Shown: one piece after another, positions 1 through 6,132 of the stretch | Layout of the letters: each line of letters begins with the position of its first letter | Position numbering within the stretch: the first letter of the stretch is position 1 | NCBI GenBank assembly: GCA_016764535.1 | Contig: JAESRR010000152.1 | Span: forward strand, 25,467-32,146 | Length of the DNA: 6,680 bases | Direction of reading: 5' to 3' | Source: Cohaesibacteraceae bacterium | GTDB taxonomy: Bacteria > Pseudomonadota > Alphaproteobacteria > Rhizobiales > Cohaesibacteraceae | Notes under the pieces: generated by a model | Seen by the model: only the letters and a program-made list of their open reading frames with translations | What the model was told of the DNA's origin: nothing | Databases searched by the model: none | Made by a program: the position numbers and the translations under genes

Positions 1-530
1 TGACCATCGCGCGTCGGCAGCCGATGGCGGGTGATTTACGCGAAATTATTGCAGCCTTGAGGATTTCCGGTGATCTGGAACGTATAGGTGACCTTGGTAA
101 AAATATTGCCAAACGCGTTATTCGTCTTGAAGGACAGGTTCAGCCAAAGGAACTGGTACACGGCCTTGAAACTGTTGCCAAACTGGCTCTTGAGCAGATG
201 AAAGCGATTCTTGATGCCTACGCAAATGCCGACGCTGAAATGGCTGTTCGGATCCGGGACCGTGACGATGAAATCGACAATTTGTATATGGCGTTATTCC
301 GCGATCTTTTAGAGTATATGATGAAGGATCCACGTAATATCACCTATTGTACGCATCTGTTGTTTTGCGCCAAAAATATTGAACGGATCGGCGATCATGT
401 CACCAATGTTGCCGAGACCATCCACTATTTTGTCACCGGTGATCAAATGGTGCGGGAAACCCGGCGCACAAGTGAGACGCATGATAGTGACGGCGTTCTG
501 ATTGAACGGCCTCTTTCGGATAATGACTAG
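1..530 (+). CDS. phoU: Phosphate transport system regulator PhoU (5' end missing)
   Basis: PhoU links the Pst phosphate transporter to the PhoR/PhoB two-component system and holds PhoR in its inhibitory state when phosphate is plentiful. It is a cytosolic, all-helical protein made of two repeated three-helix bundles. The reading frame is already open at base 3 (the codons give TIARRQPMAGDLREII), so the in-frame ATG at 24 is an internal methionine and not the start. About 175 residues are visible against a usual length near 235, so roughly 60 N-terminal residues lie outside the window. Both metal-cluster signatures of the family are present: DLERIGDLGKN in the first bundle and NIERIGDHVTNVAE in the second. 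The C-terminus ends in a polar, probably disordered tail (THDSDGVLIERPLSDND). phoB follows 66 bases later on the same strand, as in typical alphaproteobacterial pst-phoU-phoB operons. Confidence 0.96.
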   Translation, partial: TIARRQPMAGDLREIIAALRISGDLERIGDLGKNIAKRVIRLEGQVQPKELVHGLETVAKLALEQMKAILDAYANADAEMAVRIRDRDDEIDNLYMALFRDLLEYMMKDPRNITYCTHLLFCAKNIERIGDHVTNVAETIHYFVTGDQMVRETRRTSETHDSDGVLIERPLSDND

Positions 531-576
531 AATACCAGCGTAATTGGTACTGAAATTCGGTGACGGGAGGCGCTGG

Positions 577-600
577 ATGTTCGGAAGGGTTTCAAAATGA
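577..600 (+). other. Possible 7-codon leader ORF overlapping the phoB start
   Basis: An ATG at 577 has a well-placed GGGAGG six bases upstream (565-570). It opens a frame reading MFGRVSK that ends in TGA at 598-600, overlapping the phoB ATG as ATGA. The phoB Shine-Dalgarno (GGAAGGG, 583-589) lies inside this tiny frame. Ribosomes finishing it would sit on the phoB start, so coupling is conceivable. It is very short and could be a chance ATG after a purine-rich stretch. The spacing and overlap are seen directly; the regulatory role is inference. Confidence 0.2.
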
Positions 601-1298
601 TACCAAAAATTTTGATTGTCGAAGATGAAGAGGCACTGGGGACTTTGCTCCGGTACAATCTTGAAGCCGAAGGCTATGAAGTCCAGCTCATCGCCGAGGG
701 AGATGAAGCGGAAACGGCCTTGCACGAATCGGTTCCGGATTTGTTGATCCTGGACTGGATGCTACCCGGACTTTCCGGGATTGAATTGTGTCGCCGGCTA
801 CGCGCCCGCAAGCAAACAAAACGATTGCCGATCATTATGTTGACGGCAAGAGGAGAGGAATCAGAGCGAATCCGGGGATTGTCGACCGGCGCGGATGATT
901 ATGTGGTCAAACCGTTTTCTGTTCCTGAATTAATGGCGCGAATTAACGCGATGTTGCGCAGGGTTAACCCTGAACTGGTGAGTAAAAATCTGAAAGCCGG
1001 TGATATTGAACTTGATCGTGAAACCCACAGGGTCAATCGGGCCGAACGTGAGATTCATTTGGGACCAAAGGAATTCCGCCTGCTGGAATATTTGATGCAT
1101 AATCCCGGGCGAGTGTATTCCCGGGAGCAATTGCTTAATGCGGTCTGGGGGCAGGATGTCTATGTGGATGAACGTACTGTTGATGTTCATGTCGGGCGGT
1201 TGCGCCGCGCCATAAACCGCGGCAAAGCTGTTGATCCGATCAGAACAGTTCGTGGTGCGGGTTACGCCTTTGATGATAAATTTGGTAAATTGAACTGA
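597..1298 (+). CDS. phoB: Phosphate regulon response regulator PhoB (OmpR/PhoB family)
   Basis: PhoB is phosphorylated by PhoR under phosphate limitation and activates pho-box promoters. The 233-residue length matches the family. The receiver domain covers residues 4-120: acidic pocket E9-D10, phospho-acceptor D53 in LILDWMLPG, T83 in IIMLTARG and K105 in DDYVVKPF, the same positions as in E. coli PhoB. The winged-helix DNA-binding domain covers about 129-229, with the recognition-helix stretch DERTVDVHVGRLRRAI and the wing ending VRGAGYAF. The start at 597 is supported by GGAAGGG seven bases upstream. The gene follows phoU closely on the same strand with no terminator between, so the two are probably co-transcribed. 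The sensor kinase gene phoR is not in the window. The assignment as PhoB rather than another OmpR-type regulator rests on full-length similarity and on the phoU neighbour. Confidence 0.96.
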   Translation: MIPKILIVEDEEALGTLLRYNLEAEGYEVQLIAEGDEAETALHESVPDLLILDWMLPGLSGIELCRRLRARKQTKRLPIIMLTARGEESERIRGLSTGADDYVVKPFSVPELMARINAMLRRVNPELVSKNLKAGDIELDRETHRVNRAEREIHLGPKEFRLLEYLMHNPGRVYSREQLLNAVWGQDVYVDERTVDVHVGRLRRAINRGKAVDPIRTVRGAGYAFDDKFGKLN

Positions 1299-1306
1299 TA
1301 TTCATG

Positions 1307-1335
1307 GTAACCCATTGATCGTTTGGATGGGTTAT
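1307..1335 (+). terminator. Weak hairpin after phoB
   Basis: Nine bases after the phoB stop, TAACCCAT (1308-1315) pairs with ATGGGTTA (1327-1334) around an 11-base loop, giving an 8 bp stem. It is followed only by TTT and then GG, so the U-tract is poor. It may act as a weak terminator or 3' end stabiliser for the phoU-phoB transcript. The stronger structure at 1509-1539 could finish the job on this strand. Confidence 0.4.
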
Positions 1336-1500
1336 TTGGCAATTTACAACATCGGTTATGTCGAAAGTTAGAATTCAGACCTTCAAAACAGGCACTTTGC
1401 GAGATGACCTGTTCGAACATCCCCGCTATTTTGTGCAGCTAATACAATGTTTCGATGAAATGTTTTGCACCTGTCGGTCAAGTATTCGACTGCTCGTTCC

Positions 1501-1539
1501 AAAAAAGACAAAAGGATCTCACATGGTGGGATCCTTTTG
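1501..1539 (-). terminator. Strong intrinsic terminator of gcrA
   Basis: CAAAAGGATCTCAC (1509-1522) pairs with GTGGGATCCTTTTG (1526-1539) through 14 bp with one G-T wobble, closed by a 3-base loop. Read on the minus strand the stem is followed by TCTTTTTT (1508-1501), a classical U-tract. It lies 48 bases beyond the gcrA stop, so it most likely ends the gcrA transcript. Because the stem is nearly symmetric, it may also stop read-through from phoB on the plus strand, though the tail there is weaker. Confidence 0.88.
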
Positions 1540-1586
1540 CTTAGTGTTTTCTGAAATCACAAATTCAGGTTTGGTCTAATACAGGA

Positions 1587-2111
1587 TTAGCCAATAGCCA
1601 CCTTCTTGACCTTGCGACGATCACTTACTGGCTGGTAAGCGACTTTTGCATGGTACTCACAATAAGGCAGGCCGCTTTTTGAATTGTGACCGCAGAAATG
1701 GAAATCCGCATCTCCCGGGTCGCCAATTGGCCATTTACAAGTCGTTTCAGTCAAAGTCAGAATGGTTGCGCGTTTCGAAATCGGAACAACAACGGAATCA
1801 GGATTAACTGCCGGGCGAGCTGCTGCCCGTGGCGCAACCTGAGGCGCCGATTTTAGCACTGTATTGCCGACAACTGTTGCTGCCGAGAACGGAGCTGATG
1901 GCGGTCTCGCCGGTCGGGATGCTGTTCTGGGTTTTCTTGCCCGCGCAGCAGTACTTGGAGTTTTGGCGCGTCCTGACAATCCCAAACGGTGTACTTTGCC
2001 GATTACAGCGTTGCGGGTTACTCCACCCAGCTCCGCTGCAATTTGGCTTGCACTTAGTCCATCTGACCAAAGTTTCTTCAATAACGCCACGCGATCGTCA
2101 GTCCATGCCAT
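1587..2111 (-). CDS. gcrA: Cell-cycle regulator GcrA
   Basis: GcrA is an alphaproteobacterial transcription factor that binds sigma-70 RNA polymerase and activates promoters carrying GANTC sites methylated by CcrM. It drives cell-cycle and division genes. The 174-residue product has the family layout. An N-terminal helix-turn-helix DNA-binding domain covers about residues 1-48 (MAWTDDRVALLKKLW, LSASQIAAELGG, RNAVIGKVHRLGLSGRA). A low-complexity Ala/Pro/Arg linker follows, about 50-110. A C-terminal sigma-interacting domain covers about 113-165, with CKWPIGDPGD, FHFCGHNS, YCEYHAKVAYQP and conserved cysteines and histidines. The start at 2109-2111 has GGAGG seven bases upstream on the minus strand (plus 2119-2123). 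It stands alone, convergent with phoB and divergent from argD. A GANTC site lies 33 bases upstream of the start, and a possible CtrA site lies about 120 bases upstream. Confidence 0.97.
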   Translation of the reverse strand: MAWTDDRVALLKKLWSDGLSASQIAAELGGVTRNAVIGKVHRLGLSGRAKTPSTAARARKPRTASRPARPPSAPFSAATVVGNTVLKSAPQVAPRAAARPAVNPDSVVVPISKRATILTLTETTCKWPIGDPGDADFHFCGHNSKSGLPYCEYHAKVAYQPVSDRRKVKKVAIG

Positions 2112-2232
2112 ATTTGTGCCTCCAAAAGCCAGCAGTCTTGACCGAATCCTTCTCCATCCGCATATGAGAAAAATTCATTGCGCTCAAATCTGCTATCGAG
2201 TTGTTAGGTATCCGCCGCACGAGATTTAGTAT

Positions 2233-2248
2233 TTAACAAATAGTAAAC
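2233..2248. promoter_or_regulatory. CtrA-box-like sequence upstream of gcrA
   Basis: TTAA (2233-2236), a 7-base spacer and TAAAC (2244-2248) match the CtrA consensus TTAA-N7-TTAA at seven of eight positions. CtrA is known to repress gcrA in Caulobacter, which makes the location about 120 bases before the gcrA start sensible. The stretch is very A/T-rich and overlaps a small inverted repeat (ATAGTA-AAC-TACTAT, 2240-2254), so a chance match is quite possible. Confidence 0.25.
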
Positions 2249-2259
2249 TACTATATATA

Positions 2260-2481
2260 CCGGTTCTCTGGCAAGGACCGGATACCGGATTTGTTGTGGG
2301 TTGTTAACTTTTCCCCAGGGTTTGATTCGTTTTCCAAAAATCTTTTTAAAGTTGAACCATGAGTCAAGAATTATCTTGGTAATTGTACGGATACCCCCGG
2401 TTGATGTCGATATTCCTTGACATTCCGGGGGCTGCACTGACAAATGCCGCTTTGCTGATTTGCCGCCTGCGGGCGGCTTTT
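2260..2481 (+). ncRNA. Candidate small or leader RNA upstream of argD
   Basis: No convincing protein gene is seen here, but a series of hairpins ends in an intrinsic terminator on the plus strand. The first is CCGGTTC (2260-2266) with GGACCGG (2275-2281). The second is CAAGA (2365-2369) with TCTTG (2374-2378) around ATTA. The third is a two-tier stem of CCCCCGG (2394-2400) with CCGGGGG (2425-2431), holding ATGTC (2404-2408) with GACAT (2419-2423). The terminator stem is at 2462-2477. An A/T-rich stretch just before (TTAACA at 2233, TATATA near 2254) could be a promoter, but the spacing is only about 15. ATACCGG is repeated at 2257-2263 and 2282-2288. The 5' end is a guess, and I recognise no known RNA family. 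It could be an independent sRNA or an argD attenuation leader. Confidence 0.3.
2462..2481 (+). terminator. Intrinsic terminator 110 bases before argD
   Basis: GCCGCC (2462-2467) pairs with GGCGGC (2472-2477) around TGCG and is followed by TTTT (2478-2481). There is no plus-strand gene upstream for it to end, since gcrA runs the other way, so it implies a short transcript starting in the gap. The U-tract is short. The stem is partly self-complementary but lacks a T-run on the minus strand. Confidence 0.6.
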
Positions 2482-2541
2482 GAGATTCTGCTCACGGAGA
2501 TAGAGCTGTAAAAGCAGTTTTATCCCCGTACTTATCAAACG

Positions 2542-2561
2542 GACGCCCAGGGACGGGTGTC
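2542..2561 (+). promoter_or_regulatory. Hairpin in the argD 5' leader
   Basis: GACGCCC (2542-2548) pairs with GGGTGTC (2555-2561), seven pairs with one G-T wobble and a 6-base loop. It sits 20 bases before the argD Shine-Dalgarno (GAGGG, 2582-2586). There is no T-run, so it is not a terminator. It could affect mRNA stability or translation, but no mechanism can be read from the sequence. Confidence 0.25.
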
Positions 2562-2590
2562 GATCACTCCAAAACACGTGTGAGGGTATC

Positions 2591-3793
2591 ATGAGTGCAA
2601 ATGCGTTATTTCCTTCCTATGCAAGAGCCAATCTTTCCTTTGTGAAAGGTGAAGGCGCATGGCTGGAAAGTACGGATGGCCGACGATATCTTGATTTTGC
2701 CGCAGGTATAGCAGTTAACTCGCTTGGGCACGCCCACCCTCATCTGGTCGAGGCGTTGAAATCCCAGGCAGAAAACTTGTGGCACGTCTCCAATGTGTTT
2801 GAAATTCCGGGGCAGGAACGTCTTGGACAACGTTTGGTCGATAATACGTTTGCCGACGCGGTATTTTTTTGTAATTCCGGCGGCGAAGCAATGGAATGTG
2901 CTTTTAAATCCGCGCGCCGGTATCATTATGACAATGGTGATACAGATCGGTACGAAATTCTAACATTTGAAGGTGCTTTCCACGGACGTACTCTTGCAAC
3001 GATAGCTGCAGGCGGAAACCCTAAATACATGACCGGCTTTGGACCAAAGGCACCTGGTTTCACATCCTTGCCTCTGGGTGATATCGAAGTTGTCAAAGCT
3101 GCAATTTCAGACAAAACCGCAGCTATCCTGATTGAACCAATTCAGGGTGAGGGTGGCATTCGCCTTGTTCCAACTGCCTTTATGAAACAATTACGGGCTG
3201 TTTGTGATGAGCATGGTCTGTTGCTGATTCTGGACGAGATCCAGTGTGGAGTAGGTAGAACCGGCAAGTTCTTTGCGTATGAATGGTCTGGTATCTGCCC
3301 CGATATAATGGCTATTGCCAAGGGCATTGGTGGCGGTTTCCCGATGGGGGCCTGTCTTGCCGTTGATAAAGTTGCCAAAAATATGGTTCCAGGAACTCAT
3401 GGATCAACATTTGGTGGCAATCCCATGGCTATGGCCGTCGGTAATGCAGTACTTGATGTTGTTCTGAAACCCGGATTTCTCGCCAATGTCCAAAAATCCT
3501 GTTTGAAACTGAAACAGAAACTCGCTGCGGTTGTTGATCTGAATCCCGATATTCTGGAAGAAATTCGCGGTGAAGGCCTGATGCTTGGCCTTAAATCGCG
3601 TGTTCCTGTCGGCAAGCTTGTTGATGCATTGCGTGATGCCGGGTTGCTTGTTGTGGGTGCCGGTGAAGATGTTGCGCGTCTCTTGCCACCATTGATTATT
3701 AATGATGAAGATATTGCAGAAGCAGTGTCCCGTATTGAAATCGCTCTAAAAGCCATGCGTGAAAACGGGGATGTTGCGGAGGCTGGATCATGA
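2591..3793 (+). CDS. argD: Acetylornithine aminotransferase ArgD
   Basis: ArgD is a PLP-dependent class III aminotransferase. It converts N-acetylglutamate semialdehyde to N-acetylornithine with glutamate as donor, in cytosolic arginine biosynthesis; homologues often also serve lysine synthesis (succinyl-DAP). The 400 residues match the family. Visible motifs in order are the N-terminal [17 protein letters not shown] (35-50), the cofactor phosphate loop NSGGEA (95-100; usually NSGAEA or NSGTEA), GAFHGRT (128-134), EPIQGEGG (182-189) and D215 in [14 protein letters not shown], which contacts the pyridine nitrogen. The Schiff-base lysine is K244 in [11 protein letters not shown]. The start at 2591 has GAGGG four bases upstream. 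The stop overlaps the argF start (ATGA), so the two are translationally coupled. The argF partner favours ArgD over related GABA or ornithine aminotransferases. Confidence 0.94.
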   Translation: MSANALFPSYARANLSFVKGEGAWLESTDGRRYLDFAAGIAVNSLGHAHPHLVEALKSQAENLWHVSNVFEIPGQERLGQRLVDNTFADAVFFCNSGGEAMECAFKSARRYHYDNGDTDRYEILTFEGAFHGRTLATIAAGGNPKYMTGFGPKAPGFTSLPLGDIEVVKAAISDKTAAILIEPIQGEGGIRLVPTAFMKQLRAVCDEHGLLLILDEIQCGVGRTGKFFAYEWSGICPDIMAIAKGIGGGFPMGACLAVDKVAKNMVPGTHGSTFGGNPMAMAVGNAVLDVVLKPGFLANVQKSCLKLKQKLAAVVDLNPDILEEIRGEGLMLGLKSRVPVGKLVDALRDAGLLVVGAGEDVARLLPPLIINDEDIAEAVSRIEIALKAMRENGDVAEAGS

Positions 3794-4713
3794 GCGCACT
3801 GCGGCATTTTATTGACATCGATGCTCTTGAAATTTCGGACTTGAAATCGATTTTGGCTAACGCCAGCGAATTGAAAGAAATTCGTAAAAAAGAGGGCCGC
3901 AGACTTGAAGGCCCGCTGAATGGCAAAATCCTTGCGATGGTGTTCGAACAGCCTTCAACCCGCACCCGGATCTCATTTGATGTGGGCATGCGGGAACTTG
4001 GCGGTGAAACCCTGATGTTGACCGGTCGGGAAATGCAACTTGGGCGTGGAGAATCTATTGCCGATACCGCGCGGGTTCTGTCTCGATTTGTTGATGGTAT
4101 AATGATCCGTATGCTTGATCATGATGCGATTGAAGAACTTGCTGAAAATGCGTCGATACCTGTGATCAATGCGCTTTCACACAAGTCTCATCCCTGCCAG
4201 ATTATGGCTGATGTTATGACCTACGAGGAACACAAGGGTTCCATTGAAGACGCAACAATTGCCTGGACCGGGGATGGCAACAATGTTCTGATCTCCTGGA
4301 TACATGCAGCCGAAAAATTCAAATTCAAAATGCGTGTTGCCTCGCCAGATCTGTTGGCACTGGATGCTGATTTTGTAAAAGACATGCAAAATCGCGGCGT
4401 GTCACTTGAAATGACAGGGGATCCTTATGAAGCTGTCGATGGTGCCGATTGTGTTGTGACCGATTGTTTTGTTTCCATGGGAGATGAGGACGCAGGTCGC
4501 CGGCATAATATGTTGATGCCGTATCAGGTTAACGACAGATTAATGGATGCCGCCCACAAAGATGCGATATTTATGCACTGTCTGCCTGCGCACAGAGGTG
4601 AAGAAGTCACAGATTCGGTGATGGATGGGCCAAAATCAGTGGTTTTTGACGAAGCAGAGAATAGATTGCATGCGCAGAAGGGAATTCTCAACTGGTGCTT
4701 TGGTAAGATATAA
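3790..4713 (+). CDS. argF: Ornithine carbamoyltransferase ArgF
   Basis: This enzyme joins carbamoyl phosphate and ornithine to give citrulline, the sixth step of arginine synthesis, in the cytosol as a homotrimer. The 307 residues match the usual anabolic enzyme. The carbamoyl-phosphate loop is STRTR (56-60), preceded by FEQP. The other carbamoyl-phosphate ligand motif is HPCQ (134-137). The ornithine-binding region has D225 and the SMG loop (229-231) in [11 protein letters not shown], where a tryptophan often stands at the phenylalanine position. [11 protein letters not shown] (263-273) carries the catalytic cysteine C264. The start at 3790 overlaps the argD stop by four bases, with GGAGG seven bases upstream inside argD (3778-3782). 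A strong terminator follows the stop by about 50 bases, which defines argD-argF as the 3' end of one unit. The motifs clearly separate it from aspartate carbamoyltransferase. Confidence 0.97.
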   Translation: MSALRHFIDIDALEISDLKSILANASELKEIRKKEGRRLEGPLNGKILAMVFEQPSTRTRISFDVGMRELGGETLMLTGREMQLGRGESIADTARVLSRFVDGIMIRMLDHDAIEELAENASIPVINALSHKSHPCQIMADVMTYEEHKGSIEDATIAWTGDGNNVLISWIHAAEKFKFKMRVASPDLLALDADFVKDMQNRGVSLEMTGDPYEAVDGADCVVTDCFVSMGDEDAGRRHNMLMPYQVNDRLMDAAHKDAIFMHCLPAHRGEEVTDSVMDGPKSVVFDEAENRLHAQKGILNWCFGKI

Positions 4714-4763
4714 AATCGAACTGTTGCAAATGCTGGCGTGGCACCACATATGGGATCACGTAT

Positions 4764-4794
4764 CGCGCGCTGATAGTTTTGGCGCGCGTTTTTT
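4764..4794 (+). terminator. Intrinsic terminator of argD-argF
   Basis: CGCGCGC (4764-4770) pairs perfectly with GCGCGCG (4782-4788) around an 11-base loop, followed directly by six T (4789-4794). It begins about 50 bases after the argF stop and ends before the hslO ribosome binding site. This separates the arginine genes from hslO, whose promoter must therefore lie in or after this stretch or depend on read-through. Confidence 0.9.
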
Positions 4795-4840
4795 ATGGCA
4801 GACCTCAAGGACCCGGTGAACGGGCGAAAAGGATAGCGCT

Positions 4841-5872
4841 ATGTCTCAGGAAACAGGTATGCAGACTTCCGCCCAAACAGTGCCCGACCATACTGCCGAC
4901 GATCGCATTTTACCGTTTCAGGTCGACAAACTTGATGTTCGCGGGCGTATCGCGCATATGGGTCCGCTGCTTGACAAGGTGCTAAGTCAACATGATTACC
5001 CGGTTTCTGTAAGTCGGTTGCTTGGAGAGGCAGTTGTCCTGGCTGCGCTCGTTGGATCTTCGCTGAAATTTTCCGGTCGATTTATTCTACAAACAAAAAC
5101 AGATGGGCCGGTTTCCCTGCTGGTTGCTGATTTTGATGCGCCTGATGGATTGCGCGCCTATGCATCCTACGATGAAGAACGCCTTGCTGAAATGGAAAAA
5201 AACAGCGACCACACCGTTGTTGATCTGCTTGGTGACGGGCATCTGGCGCTCACAATCGATCAGGGTGGTAACTCGCAGCCCTATCAAGGTGTCGTGGAAC
5301 TTAAAGGTGTTTCCCTTGAAGGCGCAGTGGAAGCCTATTTTGTGCAATCAGAGCAGATACCCACACGCATTCGAGTGGCCATTGCTGAAATGTTGACCCG
5401 TGGAGATGATGGCAAATCAAAGGAATCCTGGCGGGCGGGTGGGCTGTTTCTGCAATTTTTGCCTGAATCCGAAGACCGCGCACGCCAAAGGGATCTTGAT
5501 CCTGGTGACGCACCCAAAGGTGCACAGGAAGAGTTGCCTCTGGATGATGATGATGCCTGGTCCGAAGCCGACGCATTGATCACGACCCTTGGCGATCATG
5601 AATTGACTGACCCACAAGTGGGCGGAGAAACACTTTTATATCGACTGTTTAATGAACGTGGTGTGCGGGTCTACGACGAACAGCACCTGGTTCATCGGTG
5701 CCGGTGTTCTGAAGATCGCGTCCGCAAAATGATCGAAACACTCGACAAAGTTGAACTTGCTGATTTGGTAGAAGAAGGTCTGTTGACTGTTTCCTGCCAG
5801 TTCTGTGGTCTTGATTACGCATTTAAGCCTTCTGAATACGGGTTACCGGACGAGAACGCGAAAACAGGGTAA
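4841..5872 (+). CDS. hslO: Redox-regulated chaperone Hsp33
   Basis: Hsp33 is a cytosolic holdase chaperone that is inactive when reduced and zinc-bound. It is switched on when oxidation forms disulfides in its C-terminal zinc site. The zinc motif is intact: C287 and C289 (HRCRCSEDR), then C319 and C322 (VSCQFCGLDYAF), a CXC-X29-CXXC spacing typical of the family. The N-terminal core covers about residues 23-205, including FSGRFILQTKTDGPVSLLV (77-95) and the hydrophobic face around LKGVSLEGAVEAYF (154-167). At 343 residues it is longer than the E. coli protein (about 290). The excess lies in a polar N-terminal extension (1-22) and an acidic linker (about 209-241, including LPLDDDDAW). The start at 4841 has AAAAGGA seven bases upstream; the in-frame ATG at 4859 has none. 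It follows the argF terminator and is probably its own unit. Confidence 0.96.
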   Translation: MSQETGMQTSAQTVPDHTADDRILPFQVDKLDVRGRIAHMGPLLDKVLSQHDYPVSVSRLLGEAVVLAALVGSSLKFSGRFILQTKTDGPVSLLVADFDAPDGLRAYASYDEERLAEMEKNSDHTVVDLLGDGHLALTIDQGGNSQPYQGVVELKGVSLEGAVEAYFVQSEQIPTRIRVAIAEMLTRGDDGKSKESWRAGGLFLQFLPESEDRARQRDLDPGDAPKGAQEELPLDDDDAWSEADALITTLGDHELTDPQVGGETLLYRLFNERGVRVYDEQHLVHRCRCSEDRVRKMIETLDKVELADLVEEGLLTVSCQFCGLDYAFKPSEYGLPDENAKTG

Positions 5873-5932
5873 AAACCTTGTAATTTCTGTTCTGCTAACC
5901 ATGTCCAATTATGGACCGTGGTGGATCGCTGT

Positions 5933-6073
5933 ATGGATATGCCGCAATTCAAACATGAACAAACTGTAAGTTACATTATTGACTGTGCGGTGATATTTTT
6001 GCTGGTGCAGGCCGATGCGCTTGAAAAGCGGGTTGTGTTACACTTGGCAGGTAGAATGCTTTCCTCGATGTAA
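5933..6073 (+). CDS. Possible small ORF, 46 residues, unknown
   Basis: An ATG at 5933 opens 46 codons ending in TAA at 6071-6073. The product starts MDMPQFKHEQTV, has a hydrophobic centre (IIDCAVIFLLV, residues 15-25) and a basic C-terminal part (EKRVVLHLAGRML). Upstream there is only a weak GGTGG about nine bases before the ATG. I recognise no family. A frame of this length arises often by chance at this base composition. It also contains the sigma-54-like promoter match at 6045-6060, so both need not be real. Treat it as unproven. Confidence 0.15.
   Translation: MDMPQFKHEQTVSYIIDCAVIFLLVQADALEKRVVLHLAGRMLSSM
6045..6060 (+). promoter_or_regulatory. Sigma-54 (RpoN) type -24/-12 promoter match
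   Basis: TGGCAGG (6045-6051), four bases, then ATGCT (6056-6060) gives the invariant GG-N10-GC spacing. It matches the consensus TGGCACG-N4-TTGCW at all but two fixed positions. Transcription would start near 6071, about 60 bases before the GTG start of the adaptor gene. No activator-binding repeats were identified upstream. The match is direct; use in the cell is inference. Confidence 0.4.
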
Positions 6074-6132
6074 TCGATCGTTTTTGATGTGCGGATATTT
6101 TCTCCGGGCGTGTCGGGACCAGGGGGTATGAC

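Larger units (their letters stand above)
2144..2488. promoter_or_regulatory. Cluster of GANTC (CcrM/GcrA) sites between gcrA and argD
   Basis: Four GANTC sites lie in this gap: 2144-2148 (GAATC), 2324-2328 (GATTC), 2361-2365 (GAGTC) and 2484-2488 (GATTC). By hand I count 16 in the whole 6680 bases, so the 479-base gap holds a quarter of them. GANTC is the methylation target of CcrM and the cue read by GcrA. The site at 2144 lies within the likely gcrA promoter or 5' leader. The motif matches are direct; the regulatory role is inferred. Confidence 0.4.

Noticed and set aside
1410..1419. Perfect 10-base palindrome TGTTCGAACA, resembling a tRNA T-loop or LexA half-sites
   Set aside because: The flanking bases do not form a T-stem and no tRNA fits around it. 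The alphaproteobacterial LexA box is a direct GTTC-N7-GTTC repeat, which is not present.
1358..1579. 73-codon plus-strand frame between phoB and gcrA
   Set aside because: It has no ribosome binding site, runs straight through the strong terminator stem, and its composition (many Phe, Cys and Ser in no known pattern) looks non-coding.
1804..2229. Several frames overlapping gcrA on both strands (1804-2070, 1829-2167, 1864-2229)
   Set aside because: gcrA is an unambiguous family match in its own frame; the others are shadows of its Ala/Pro/Arg-rich linker.
2518..2526. DnaA-box-like TTATCCCCG upstream of argD
   Set aside because: Two mismatches to TTATNCACA at informative positions and no second box nearby.
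5898..5922. Hairpin after hslO (ACCATGTCC with GGACCGTGGT, one bulge) as a possible terminator
   Set aside because: The stem is imperfect and no T-run follows, so it cannot be called an intrinsic terminator.
5901..5969. 22-codon frame with several Trp codons (SNYGPWWIAVW) after hslO, as a possible leader peptide
   Set aside because: No Shine-Dalgarno, no downstream tryptophan gene, and the ATG lies in the hairpin noted above.
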